Both the position numbers and the translations under genes were made by a program. From NCBI GenBank assembly GCA_029251375.1, contig JAQXDL010000023.1:1-64000 (forward strand): a stretch of DNA of 64,000 nt. Direction: 5' to 3'. Below the pieces are notes generated by a model. The model ran no database searches, had not been told where the DNA came from, and worked only from the letters and a program-made list of their open reading frames with translations. Below, one piece after another: positions 1 to 8,630 of this stretch; position 1 is the stretch's first letter; every line of letters starts with the position of its first letter. The DNA comes from Pseudomonadales bacterium. GTDB lineage: Bacteria; Pseudomonadota; Gammaproteobacteria; Pseudomonadales; Azotimanducaceae.

Positions 1-135
1 ACTTGGCTTGATAGGATGTCTAGAAATACTCAGTATGCACCTTACATTATTGATCGCAGACCTACATTGACAAAGATCAAAAGGGACCTTCTACTCAACG
101 ATACAATGTTGTCTTCGAACAAAATATGACCATTC

Positions 136-369
136 TTATGTCACTCCCTCTAAAAACATCTCACTCGCTGCCAACTGCCATGTACTAGCTTTGGACTGTC
201 CGTATTTATAGTGATGCTCGACCTCAACTGTAAGAAACGCAAAATACAATGCTTCATAAATCAGTCCAAATTCCTTTGAGACATCGCCAACATCGACAGA
301 CAATTCTTTCTCGCATCCCATAACAAAAGAGCAGAAAATCGGCAAAGTCGTTATCGGTCGCCGTTTCAT
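136..369 (-). pseudogene. Decayed YwqK/MORN-type lipoprotein gene
   Basis: From the ATG at 369 the reading frame gives a short lipoprotein-like start with a VMGC-EKEL lipobox. It aligns without gaps to the first ~70 residues of the intact lipoprotein at 16113-16571 (shared VMGC/VLMGC, KEL, the GL-Y block and VEH). The similarity fades where the repeats should begin, and the frame stops at 136 without any intact NGQ repeat. The upstream extension to 441 is basic and has no counterpart in the paralogue. I read this as a truncated, decaying duplicate. It could instead be a short diverged lipoprotein that is still expressed. Confidence 0.55.
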
Positions 370-441
370 GGTGGCCCTATTTTTTGTTGGTCGATTTGAT
401 ACTACCGCGGCTTTTTTCCGTTTACCGTTATCGCGTGGCAA

Positions 442-810
442 AGGTAGTTCTCAAGCACAGACCTGCATGCACGATATTTTTGAATGGAATATCTACAGCG
501 AATTGGCTTGAAGATCACGGCTTTACTCTGGAATAACGGCACCCGAATTTTCTTCGAAATAGGGCTAACACTAGAATACTCAAAAGTGTTGTGGTGGATG
601 CGTGAGAAATCTGAGTATTTCTCCGATCAACTCATGAGTGCAGAAGCACTAACTGCCCTCAAGGCATTCATAACCAGCGAGAAATACATGCAATCACAAG
701 CTCATGTCTGTCTTCCTGCAATCTGGCAAGGTACCATCGCATGTTCCAATACAGACCAAAGATATAGATCAATACCGCAATTCTGCACCTCGCAGATAAA
801 GGGAGAGTTC
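442..810. other. Intergenic stretch, no supported gene
   Basis: The hydrolase frame stays open back to 484, but the segment 484-810 translates to a sequence with no family resemblance, and it lacks the GC-rich codon pattern that begins sharply after 811. I see no RNA gene here. The only clear signal is the purine-rich ribosome site GGGAGAG at 801-807 in front of the ATG at 811. Confidence 0.5.
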
Positions 811-2157
811 ATGTTTCATCTACGTTCAGCCGTTCTCACTGCAGTAATGGCAGCTTGCACATTGTTTGATACATTGTCCGGCACCGCCGCCTTTGCCGAA
901 AACCGCATCGACAGCCAGCGCCATGACGCGCCCGCACTCTCGGCCTATGGTGAGTTCAAGGTCGGCGTGCGCACGCTCAAGATGGTCAATCCCGGCCAGA
1001 TCGACATTCTGGCCATCGACCCTGCCGCCGAGAAGCCAAACGAATGGCCGCGCTATGACCGCCCGCTGCCGGTCGAGGTCTGGTATCCCGCCGACGGCGC
1101 AGCTGTTGGTTCTACCGAACTCAAGGCCTATCTGCGCGACGGCAAGACCGAGGTGACACTGATCGGCCGGGCCATGCGCGATGCTGCACCACTCGCAACC
1201 GAGGATACTTTGCCGCTAGTCATCATCTCGCATGGCTCGCCCGGCAATCGTTTTCTACTTGCCCATCTGGCCGAAAACATCGCCTCCAAAGGCTATGTCG
1301 TCGCCTCAATTGACCACACCGATTCCACCTACCGCACCCGCGCGGCCTCCGGTTCGACCCTCGTTAACCGTTCGATTGACCAGACATTTGTGTTGAATGA
1401 ACTGGCGCGCCTTGCGGGTGAGCACGGCAACTTTTTAAATGGTCTCACTGATGCCGACAACGCGGCCATCATCGGCTTCTCGATGGGCGGTTATGGCGCC
1501 ATTATCACGGCCGGCGGCGGCGTCACGCAGGCGGCCGTCGATTTAAGCTGGGGTGCCCCGCATGGCACGCTCGGCGTGCATTTGAGCGGCAGCGACAGCC
1601 ACAATGCGCTGCCCGATCCGCGCATCAAGACCATCATTGCCTTCGGTCCCTGGGGCATGGAGCACGGCTTCTGGGACGCCGAGACGCTCAAGGGAATCAA
1701 TATCCCGCCACTGTTCATCGCCGGTTCCGCCGACGATGTCTCGGGCTACGAAAAAGGCGTGCGCGCTATCTGGCAGGGTGCTGCCAGCGTTGATCGTTCC
1801 CTGCTGACCTTCGACAACGCCAACCACAATGCCGGTGCGCCAATGCCCGCACCCCGAGAGGCTGACAAGTTCGACGAGGCGCTAGGCTTCAATCTAGCTG
1901 AACATTACAATGACGCCGTCTGGGACTCGGTGCGAATGAACAACATCTCGCAACATTTCGTCACTGCCTGGCTTGGCCACTATCTCAAGGGCGATAAGAC
2001 GATGAGCCCCTATCTCGACCTTGCGCCAAACGCCAATGACGGCGTCTGGGCCATGGAAGACGACGGCTCTCAAAAACCCGAACACACACACTGGACTGGC
2101 TTTCAAAATCGCAGCGCCAAGGGCCTGCAGTACGAAGTGCTTAAGGCAGGCGAATAA
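811..2157 (+). CDS. Exported alpha/beta hydrolase (dienelactone/PAF-acetylhydrolase-like)
   Basis: A predicted 448-residue serine hydrolase exported by a signal peptide (residues ~1-29, ending AAFA). The fold markers are in order: the oxyanion strand IISHGSPG near residue 138, the nucleophile elbow GFSMGG with Ser224, an acidic residue in GSADD near 308 and a C-terminal His in NANHNAG near 339. The substrate is unknown; the family includes dienelactone and acyl-ester hydrolases. The start at 811 is chosen over the open frame from 484 because of the strong GGGAGAG site and the signal peptide. Codons are much richer in GC (GGC, GCC, CGC) than in neighbouring genes, which suggests recent acquisition from a high-GC donor. 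It stands alone on its strand. Confidence 0.8.
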   Translation: MFHLRSAVLTAVMAACTLFDTLSGTAAFAENRIDSQRHDAPALSAYGEFKVGVRTLKMVNPGQIDILAIDPAAEKPNEWPRYDRPLPVEVWYPADGAAVGSTELKAYLRDGKTEVTLIGRAMRDAAPLATEDTLPLVIISHGSPGNRFLLAHLAENIASKGYVVASIDHTDSTYRTRAASGSTLVNRSIDQTFVLNELARLAGEHGNFLNGLTDADNAAIIGFSMGGYGAIITAGGGVTQAAVDLSWGAPHGTLGVHLSGSDSHNALPDPRIKTIIAFGPWGMEHGFWDAETLKGINIPPLFIAGSADDVSGYEKGVRAIWQGAASVDRSLLTFDNANHNAGAPMPAPREADKFDEALGFNLAEHYNDAVWDSVRMNNISQHFVTAWLGHYLKGDKTMSPYLDLAPNANDGVWAMEDDGSQKPEHTHWTGFQNRSAKGLQYEVLKAGE

Positions 2158-2260
2158 GGTTTGGCTTTCGACGGCAATTGAAGGCGGTGCGCAACAAACG
2201 ACCGGCATAACGTCGTTTCGCACTGGGTTGCCGTCAGCCCAATTCGAATGAGCCAAAATT

Positions 2261-3316
2261 TTACTTCACGAACAACTGCAAAACCCCCGTGCCTTCTAAA
2301 ACACTGTCCACTCGCTTACGATCCCCATCACCCAGAGCCACATAAGCCTCGCGTAACCACTGAAGGCACTTGGCCTGATAGACAAAAGGATTTTGCTGCC
2401 AGGGTCTGCCGTCCAATTCCATTTCAAGTTTTTCGACTTTTTCGATGACCGCTTTCGCATTACCGATGAGATAAGGTGCGTAGATTCGCCCCACTTCAGC
2501 CAGAATATTTTTCAATGTTTCAGGCGGATTATCGATATCCAACCAGTCATCGTCTGACACCAAATAACCAGACAACTCTTCTACCACTTCAACCCAGGCG
2601 TAAACTCGCGGGCACTGCGAGAGAATAAACGCTTGAGGGGTGGGATCAAACAAAGCCAGACACGTTAGCTGACCGTAGACAGCGAAGTCCGACGAACCAG
2701 GGCGCTCTCCCATCAAGAACGGATGCTCAGTCAAATGTTTGTCGAGAAGATGAATAAAGCGCTTGAAGCTATCTTCAATTGTCGGCTTCGTTACGTCGTT
2801 AGAACCCACATACGACAACCGTGAAATCTGCCTCTCACGAACGAACTCGCTCATCGGCTGGACCTGATCTTCTGGTGTAGAGATCCCGCCCCATCTTGGC
2901 AAAATATCGCCGCCTTTCTTAATGTCTGCATCATAGTGCCAGCGATAGTGGAACATGGCCTTGGTAAGCCATTCATCACCATAGTCTTCGAGCAACATAT
3001 CAATAAAGGCCAGTGCAGGATCAGATGGAATGACCGAGCGCCCTTCGTACTCTGACTCAAACCTTCGAATAATTGGACTGGAGTCCGTAGCAGCAACCTC
3101 CTCCCCTTTTTCATCCTGATAATAAAAGGTGGGTAACAAGGACACTTTCGGTTGGACACGCTCTTTTCTGTGCTTGCCTTCACTCGAACCAAAAATGCGG
3201 GCGTTGCGCTCCAACCGATACGGAATGTGCCGAAAGCGCATCACACCTAGCATTTTGCGAGTGTAAGGAGAGCCCGGCGCACCCATCAGTTCTTGTACTT
3301 TTCTTTTTTCAACCAA
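2261..3316 (-). CDS. Long GST-family protein
   Basis: A 351-residue protein with a thioredoxin-like N-terminus resembling glutathione S-transferases (GAPGSPYTRKML near residue 12, LPTFYY near 60, then a TDSSPI motif matching the glutathione-contacting E/D-S-x-x-I element) followed by a helical C-terminal half with a GSSDFAVYGQL segment similar to the GST N-capping box. It is about 120 residues longer than ordinary GSTs. The TTG start at 3316 is supported by GAGGAG about eight bases upstream. It is the last gene of the DUF3604 operon, 37 bases after the HupE-like gene. Its role could be conjugation or a chaperone-like function; no substrate can be read from the sequence. Confidence 0.75.
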   Translation of the reverse strand: MVEKRKVQELMGAPGSPYTRKMLGVMRFRHIPYRLERNARIFGSSEGKHRKERVQPKVSLLPTFYYQDEKGEEVAATDSSPIIRRFESEYEGRSVIPSDPALAFIDMLLEDYGDEWLTKAMFHYRWHYDADIKKGGDILPRWGGISTPEDQVQPMSEFVRERQISRLSYVGSNDVTKPTIEDSFKRFIHLLDKHLTEHPFLMGERPGSSDFAVYGQLTCLALFDPTPQAFILSQCPRVYAWVEVVEELSGYLVSDDDWLDIDNPPETLKNILAEVGRIYAPYLIGNAKAVIEKVEKLEMELDGRPWQQNPFVYQAKCLQWLREAYVALGDGDRKRVDSVLEGTGVLQLFVK

Positions 3317-3353
3317 TGTTATATCTCCTCAATTCCTAAACGTCATTTTTAGA

Positions 3354-4361
3354 TTAACCCAATATTTCTAGACCGCGTTCAATACACCACATCGCAGACA
3401 AGCCGCCAAGCAGATAAACGGGAATCGGCAATAGCTTTTGAATAGCAATCCGCTGCAAAACGAATGGCCGATTAATTGACCACCACAAGACCAGCACAAG
3501 CAGCACAAATGCAATCTGACCAATCTCGATACCAACATTAAAAAACAGCAATGCCAATGGTACATTACTCTGAGGCAATCCAATTTCAGCCAACGCACCG
3601 GCAAAGCCCATACCGTGCAGCAATCCGAACCCACTGGCCAACCACCAAGGGTGTCGTTTAAAAAGGCCGCCGTTGTCTTTCCTGGTCAGCGCCAAGGCCA
3701 AAACGAAAATGCTCACCGCAATTGCAAACTCTATGAGGGCAACGGGATAGGTTAACAACCCAAATGTCACTAGCGCCAATGTGACACTATGGCCAACAGT
3801 GAACGCCGTAACAGTCCACAACAGACGCGCGCCACCACCCACTAACAGCAATAGTCCAAACACGAACATTAAGTGATCTGGTCCCTCCCAGATATGCTCA
3901 GCACCGAGTACTGAATATTCGGCCATGACTTTCGATTGGCTAGGCTGAGCAGGTATTAGAAATTCAATCGCTTCTGCATTCACGACACTTTGATAGCTAC
4001 GACCATCCATTAAGCGAAGCATCACCATGGCTGAAGTCTGGTTTTCAGCTAATCCCTTAACACCGAGTCTCCGGCCCACCAATCCTTTCGTACCCAGTTG
4101 CGAACAATCCAACGTCCAACTAGACACCGTGCCTGTACCCTCTCTCGTTACCGGCTTTTCAGACTTGACCAGACAGCTAACAGGCCAGATCGGTTGCAAG
4201 GGAATATTACTAGTGGCTTGCGTGGGTGTTTTCCAAACAACGTTGTAGTTGTATTCAGAGGTTTGAACAAACTTTAATAGAGAGGGCGCAAACCGGTGCG
4301 CTTCAGCCTCTTTTGGAAGCAACAACACAATGAATAGCATTAGCGAGACGCTAAGTCGCAT
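3354..4361 (-). CDS. HupE/UreJ-type membrane protein with periplasmic domain
   Basis: A 335-residue protein with a signal peptide (cleavage near residue 21), a soluble periplasmic stretch to about residue 150, and then about six membrane helices. The membrane part carries the family signatures: HIWEGPDH at the start (histidine-rich metal motif), FGLLHGMGFAGAL, and FNVGIEIGQ. HupE/UreJ proteins are linked to nickel or other metal uptake for hydrogenase or urease. Here the gene is 20 kb from the urease genes and sits in the DUF3604 operon, so a role in supplying metal to those PHP-like enzymes is my inference. Its start overlaps the stop of the upstream PpiC-like gene by one base. Confidence 0.85.
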   Translation of the reverse strand: MRLSVSLMLFIVLLLPKEAEAHRFAPSLLKFVQTSEYNYNVVWKTPTQATSNIPLQPIWPVSCLVKSEKPVTREGTGTVSSWTLDCSQLGTKGLVGRRLGVKGLAENQTSAMVMLRLMDGRSYQSVVNAEAIEFLIPAQPSQSKVMAEYSVLGAEHIWEGPDHLMFVFGLLLLVGGGARLLWTVTAFTVGHSVTLALVTFGLLTYPVALIEFAIAVSIFVLALALTRKDNGGLFKRHPWWLASGFGLLHGMGFAGALAEIGLPQSNVPLALLFFNVGIEIGQIAFVLLVLVLWWSINRPFVLQRIAIQKLLPIPVYLLGGLSAMWCIERGLEILG

Positions 4362-5329
4362 TACTGGCAGCCCTGCTCATTCGACGCGCCACCCTGCATC
4401 ACATATTCAGATCGAAGTGTTGCTATCGCGCACCGCAACGCTCGTTTCTTCGCGCGATAGTTAAGATCGATCAGTAACTGTTGTTTTATTTCAGGTAACT
4501 CGGCGTCGCGCGCAGGCTCAAAGTCTTCAAGCCAAATGTAGTGAAAACCGTATGCGGAAGGCATTGGGCCGAGCCACCCCAGCTTGGTCGGCTCTCTTTC
4601 CATCGCTTCAACCAGCGCTTCGACAAAATGCCTGCCAAAATTCCGTGCAAGCTGTTCTGGCGTTTGACGCAGAAATCTATGCCCCTGTATAAAGGGCGCC
4701 CCCAACTTCCTCGCAGCTTGGATATCGAGATTTTCATCCGATATTTTTGCGATAACCGATAACATTCTGGACGCTTGATCTGTGCCAAAAAATACATGTT
4801 CAAACGAATACCGTGGCGGATGTTGTAACTCAGTTTTTCTGCTTTCAAAAACGGCGTCAATATCTTTCGCAGTTGGCTCTACCGGTGGATATTTCGCCAG
4901 TAACCGTTGCTCCACCATTTGAATCAGCCGGCGTTTAACCACTTCATCATCAAGATGCAATCGCATTTCTAAGGCTTGCTCAAACAACTCTGCATCTGAG
5001 CGACCCTGCGCAAACTGCAAAAACTTCATATTACGAATAAGTCTTTCGTAAACAATTGAATCATGAAGATGAAACTCAAGATCAAGCGCATGTTGCATCA
5101 GCATATCCCGATCAAGTTCGACCGCAATGAACCCGGACAGTTGTTCTTCAGTGGGCTCACGTCCCGTACTAACTCGCCACTGTTCTTTTAGCGTCGCAAT
5201 TCGAGCTTCACTCAAAGGGCCGACAGTCGGCTTAGGTTCTGGAAAGAGAGCAGATTGGAGCAGATACAAAACCACACCCAGCACAATAAAATGCAGCCAT
5301 GGCTTGTTTAGTCTGGTTAACCTACTCAC
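4361..5329 (-). CDS. Membrane-anchored PpiC-like peptidyl-prolyl isomerase
   Basis: A 322-residue protein with one N-terminal membrane anchor (residues ~11-29, HFIVLGVVLYLLQSALF), then a SurA/PpiD-like helical N-domain and a parvulin-type region at about 165-275 (RYSFEHVFFG, a GWLGPMPSAYGFHYIWLED segment typical of the parvulin C-terminal strand). It probably acts in the periplasm as a foldase. It is translationally coupled to the HupE-like gene and follows the first DUF3604 gene by 54 bases, so its clients may be the two exported DUF3604 lipoproteins (inference). The start codon is GTG. Confidence 0.8.
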   Translation of the reverse strand: MSRLTRLNKPWLHFIVLGVVLYLLQSALFPEPKPTVGPLSEARIATLKEQWRVSTGREPTEEQLSGFIAVELDRDMLMQHALDLEFHLHDSIVYERLIRNMKFLQFAQGRSDAELFEQALEMRLHLDDEVVKRRLIQMVEQRLLAKYPPVEPTAKDIDAVFESRKTELQHPPRYSFEHVFFGTDQASRMLSVIAKISDENLDIQAARKLGAPFIQGHRFLRQTPEQLARNFGRHFVEALVEAMEREPTKLGWLGPMPSAYGFHYIWLEDFEPARDAELPEIKQQLLIDLNYRAKKRALRCAIATLRSEYVMQGGASNEQGCQ

Positions 5330-5383
5330 GCTTGACCCACTCTCATTTGACCAGAACTAAACGGGTTTGCTGAGTAACTATTC

Positions 5384-7525
5384 TCACTCCGATACGTAGT
5401 GAATGGGTGAAGACCATGCACGTTCTTGAATTGTGGCCGGTAGATCTGGTCTTGGCGCAACACCTGCTCGATTTGCATCCCAGGTAGACCAGCGACAAGT
5501 TGGATTTTCAATAGCACGGGCATAATAAAAAGCACGTTGATCCGCTTTAAATTCAGGATCTCGCCATAACGCGGACAGTTGCGCCGCACCTGTTTCTTCA
5601 TTAATCGAACAGTCACTGATATCTACCTTTGCACCATTGTCAGGGCAACGGCTTGTTTTTGGATTAACTGCAGCACCGCCCGCACAGGCTACGTCAACGA
5701 CCTCCTCATGAGTGCCGTCTGCATCAACCCAACCTTTAACAATCTGCAATCGTTGCAGCGGTGCGCTTTGAGTATCCGCTGATGCCATCACAAGAAAACC
5801 TGGCTGAATCGATTGCTCTCCCTCAGTCGCCTCATAGGGTCCAAGGTTGCCCCCCATTGTCACGCCCGTGGCATACGCTCGTTCGATACCATCAGCCTGC
5901 GTCAGCAGGCTTTCATCAAAGCCGAAACCTGCAAACAATCGAATCTGCATACGAGGTCCAGACGTCGCGTAGACTTCTTTTCTGCGAAAGGCGCTGTAAA
6001 GGGACTCTCGTGTATTCTCCTCCGCCCAGGCTGCCGCTACGCCCGATGCTCCGAAGGTAGGCGTTGCTCCACCTGTATAAACGTTGCCATTGATTTTTAC
6101 TCGCAACACGGGATTACCGCCAAACTTGGCTAGCACTCTGTTTGCCTGATATCCAAGTTCACCTGCCAGACCGCTAGCAGGTACCGACCCACGTTGTTCT
6201 GCTGTGCCAGACAGCAAACCCAGTTTAGAAACAAATTTTGACTCTACGTTTTGGCTAGCGCCTGTATGCGTGTCACTCGAACCGATGAATCCAAATTGGT
6301 AGGGATTCGTCATACCTTGCCGCTCTAATGCCAAACCATTTAACAAGGCTTCACGCACGTAAGAGCCTTCAATCTGACTTAAGGCAGTGGTTGCAACGCG
6401 ATAAGGCATAATCTCAAAGCTCGCCAATTCATCTTTGGATGACAACATCGGGTGGGTTTCTGACGTACCCTTTATCTGCGTAATCTCGACGATCGGTTCA
6501 TTACGAATCCGCTGCTGGGCATAGTCGTCATCCAGAGGATCCCCAGCCCAATCAACGAGCTTAAACATTTGCCCGTTAGAGCCATTTGAATTGTGAGGTA
6601 TCGCCAAACTTTCAACACCTTTAGATCGAAGGTCATCCATCCATTGCCAGAGGTCTTCAGGATTCTGGGAATGCAGGCGAGAGAAAGGTTCGCGGGGCAG
6701 TTTGTTGGTATCTTGGAACACAACGTTTCGATGCAAGTTGCCCCTGTCGTCCGTACTCGAGGTATATTCGTAGGCCGCAAAGGTTGTGAACGTGCCTGGA
6801 TCATAAAATTCGTCTGCCGCGTTAATCGAATCTAGCCAAGCACTTCGAACGACGCCAAGCACCTCATCTCTATCTAGTTCACCGTTACGAATCTGTGAGA
6901 CAGCTGCAGGCATAAAAGAGCTGAATGTGCGCATTCGATTCAATACATCTAGTGAACTCGCGCCCATATTCTCCGGCGCATTCAAACCATGATAGGGTTC
7001 TGAAAATGCATTTTTAGAAAATTCGGTCGATGTATCTGCGGCTGCTTCAGCAAGGCCTAAAAACATGCCATGATCTGTCACCGCATAGAAATCTAACGGG
7101 CGGGATAACTGCATGTTAAAGCCTGCTGGGTTAGCGATAGCCTCACCTTTCGCAAAGCGATAAGCATCGTAAGGTGTTGCTAAGGTGCCGAAAGCATAAC
7201 CGTCAAATGAGTACGTAGTGTGAACATGTAAGTCACCAAAAAAGGCTTTGCGTTCAACGGGCGCTTTGACACTCAATTCTGCCCCTGAAGCCCCGAGCTC
7301 GAGTAGGTCGGTTTCAGTTTCAAAAATCTGCGCTGACCGCGTGCCATTGATCGCTTGTTGTTCAAAGCGAATATCCGCCGCTGCGGTTTGCGCAATGAGG
7401 GTTTCATTTTCATGCGCCTCAGAGGGCAAGCTCAACGCCTGATTCGAACCATCCGAGCAGGCTGTGAGCAATAGTGCCAATGCGCTGAGCGCAACTGACT
7501 GTTGTTGATTGGCAAATCTATTCAC
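5384..7525 (-). CDS. DUF3604 lipoprotein, PHP-like (copy 1)
   Basis: A 713-residue lipoprotein (lipobox LLTAC, Cys23). The N-terminal metal motif GDLHVHTTYS lies at residues 97-106, followed by AVTDHG near 155, IPHNSNGSNG near 310 and GSSDTHTG near 420; these His/Asp motifs are what the PHP metal-dependent hydrolase superfamily uses to bind its metal cluster. A conserved ATSGPRM block near 530 and a Cys-containing C-terminal part (DVACAGG, RCPDNGA, TCRWSTWDA) complete the DUF3604 architecture. The enzymatic substrate is not established for this family. It starts with GTG at 7525. It is closely similar in sequence and length to the gene at 8631-10721 and separated from it only by a metallo-beta-lactamase-fold gene. 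Confidence 0.88.
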   Translation of the reverse strand: MNRFANQQQSVALSALALLLTACSDGSNQALSLPSEAHENETLIAQTAAADIRFEQQAINGTRSAQIFETETDLLELGASGAELSVKAPVERKAFFGDLHVHTTYSFDGYAFGTLATPYDAYRFAKGEAIANPAGFNMQLSRPLDFYAVTDHGMFLGLAEAAADTSTEFSKNAFSEPYHGLNAPENMGASSLDVLNRMRTFSSFMPAAVSQIRNGELDRDEVLGVVRSAWLDSINAADEFYDPGTFTTFAAYEYTSSTDDRGNLHRNVVFQDTNKLPREPFSRLHSQNPEDLWQWMDDLRSKGVESLAIPHNSNGSNGQMFKLVDWAGDPLDDDYAQQRIRNEPIVEITQIKGTSETHPMLSSKDELASFEIMPYRVATTALSQIEGSYVREALLNGLALERQGMTNPYQFGFIGSSDTHTGASQNVESKFVSKLGLLSGTAEQRGSVPASGLAGELGYQANRVLAKFGGNPVLRVKINGNVYTGGATPTFGASGVAAAWAEENTRESLYSAFRRKEVYATSGPRMQIRLFAGFGFDESLLTQADGIERAYATGVTMGGNLGPYEATEGEQSIQPGFLVMASADTQSAPLQRLQIVKGWVDADGTHEEVVDVACAGGAAVNPKTSRCPDNGAKVDISDCSINEETGAAQLSALWRDPEFKADQRAFYYARAIENPTCRWSTWDANRAGVAPRPDLPATIQERAWSSPIHYVSE

Positions 7526-7569
7526 AATATAGGACTCAATTTTTACCGTTCATCGTTCTCAGTGAAGGT

Positions 7570-8610
7570 TTAGGGACTATTGACGACAATCTCATCGTTA
7601 TCGATGGGCAATTCAAATGACATTAAATCTTCAGCCAGCAGAAAGTTGTCAGGCATACCGCGCTTAAAGACATCTTCTAAGACGGTATTTAATGGCACCG
7701 GCACAAGGTGATAGAAAGCGACCATATCCACATTCGATTGCTCACCCAGTTCAATCAGAGAATCCGTCGAAGCGTGATAATCGATCACATCCGAGACAAT
7801 CTTTGACTGCCGAGACAGCCCTGCTGTGCCCATCGCTTTCGACAACGCCGTCACTGTAGGAAGCGACAATGCATCGTGTAGCAGGAGATCAGCGCCATCA
7901 ACGATTTCTAGCGTATCGCCGTTCACGTTGCTGTCGCCTGAAACAACTACGCTACGGCCCTTATAATCAAATCGATAACCCACGGCAGGTTCAATCGGCG
8001 GGTGCTCACTCACATAGGCAGTTATCTTTAAATCGCCATCTTCAAAGATGACACCGGGGGCAATGGTTTTGTGTGCCAACACGCCAAGCTCTGGCGCAAG
8101 CAACGCTTCTCCATGGTGACCGGTTCGATAAATACGGTCTAATCTGTAACTCGCGTTGACGCCATCTATTACTTCATCAACACCGGTCGGGCCAAACACG
8201 GTTAACGGCGACGGACGGCCAGACACCCAGGAACCTAGGTTTACCTCGTAAATTTCGGCGATGTGATCAGAGTGAAAATGCGTCAGCAACACACCTTGTA
8301 GACGTTCTGTGGGTAATCCCATGCGATTAATGTTGTCAGTAGAGCCAGCGCCGGAATCAATCAGATAGAAATGTTCTGGGGTTACGATTGCGATACACGC
8401 TTGAGCCTGCCCCATACCTAACGGGGAAGCACTGCCGCATACAAAAATTCTGAGACTATTAGATTCCGAAAAGCCTTCACTCGCTCGTTGGGCAATCGCA
8501 GCAGTACCGCGATCCAAAGCAATGTCCTGAACCACAGGTAGCTTAAGTAGCGCTCTGCCACCACCGACCACAACGACAAGTGTCAGGATAACGATGATTA
8601 CTTTCTTCAT
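7570..8610 (-). CDS. MBL-fold metallo-hydrolase, membrane-anchored or exported
   Basis: A 346-residue metallo-beta-lactamase-fold protein with an N-terminal hydrophobic segment (residues ~3-20) that works as signal or anchor. The zinc-binding motif THFHSDH is near residue 110; a second-shell DSGAGSTDN precedes it, SGDSNVNGD supplies the bridging Asp near 225, and FYHLVPVP supplies the final His near 300. This layout resembles RNase Z/arylsulfatase-type MBL enzymes that hydrolyse small ester or lactone substrates. The start has a GGAG site. It lies 44 bases upstream of DUF3604 copy 1 and 20 bases downstream of copy 2 in one transcription unit, so it probably acts on the same substrate chain. 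Confidence 0.85.
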   Translation of the reverse strand: MKKVIIVILTLVVVVGGGRALLKLPVVQDIALDRGTAAIAQRASEGFSESNSLRIFVCGSASPLGMGQAQACIAIVTPEHFYLIDSGAGSTDNINRMGLPTERLQGVLLTHFHSDHIAEIYEVNLGSWVSGRPSPLTVFGPTGVDEVIDGVNASYRLDRIYRTGHHGEALLAPELGVLAHKTIAPGVIFEDGDLKITAYVSEHPPIEPAVGYRFDYKGRSVVVSGDSNVNGDTLEIVDGADLLLHDALSLPTVTALSKAMGTAGLSRQSKIVSDVIDYHASTDSLIELGEQSNVDMVAFYHLVPVPLNTVLEDVFKRGMPDNFLLAEDLMSFELPIDNDEIVVNSP

Positions 8611-8630
8611 TGAGTGAAACTCCGTTTTTC

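Noticed and set aside
484-810. N-terminal extension of the exported hydrolase
   Set aside because: It would put 109 unrelated residues before a clear signal peptide, and the ribosome site and composition change point to 811.
3354-4361. Assignment of the HupE/UreJ protein to the urease system
   Set aside because: It is 20 kb from the urease genes, in a different operon, and translationally coupled to an unrelated gene.
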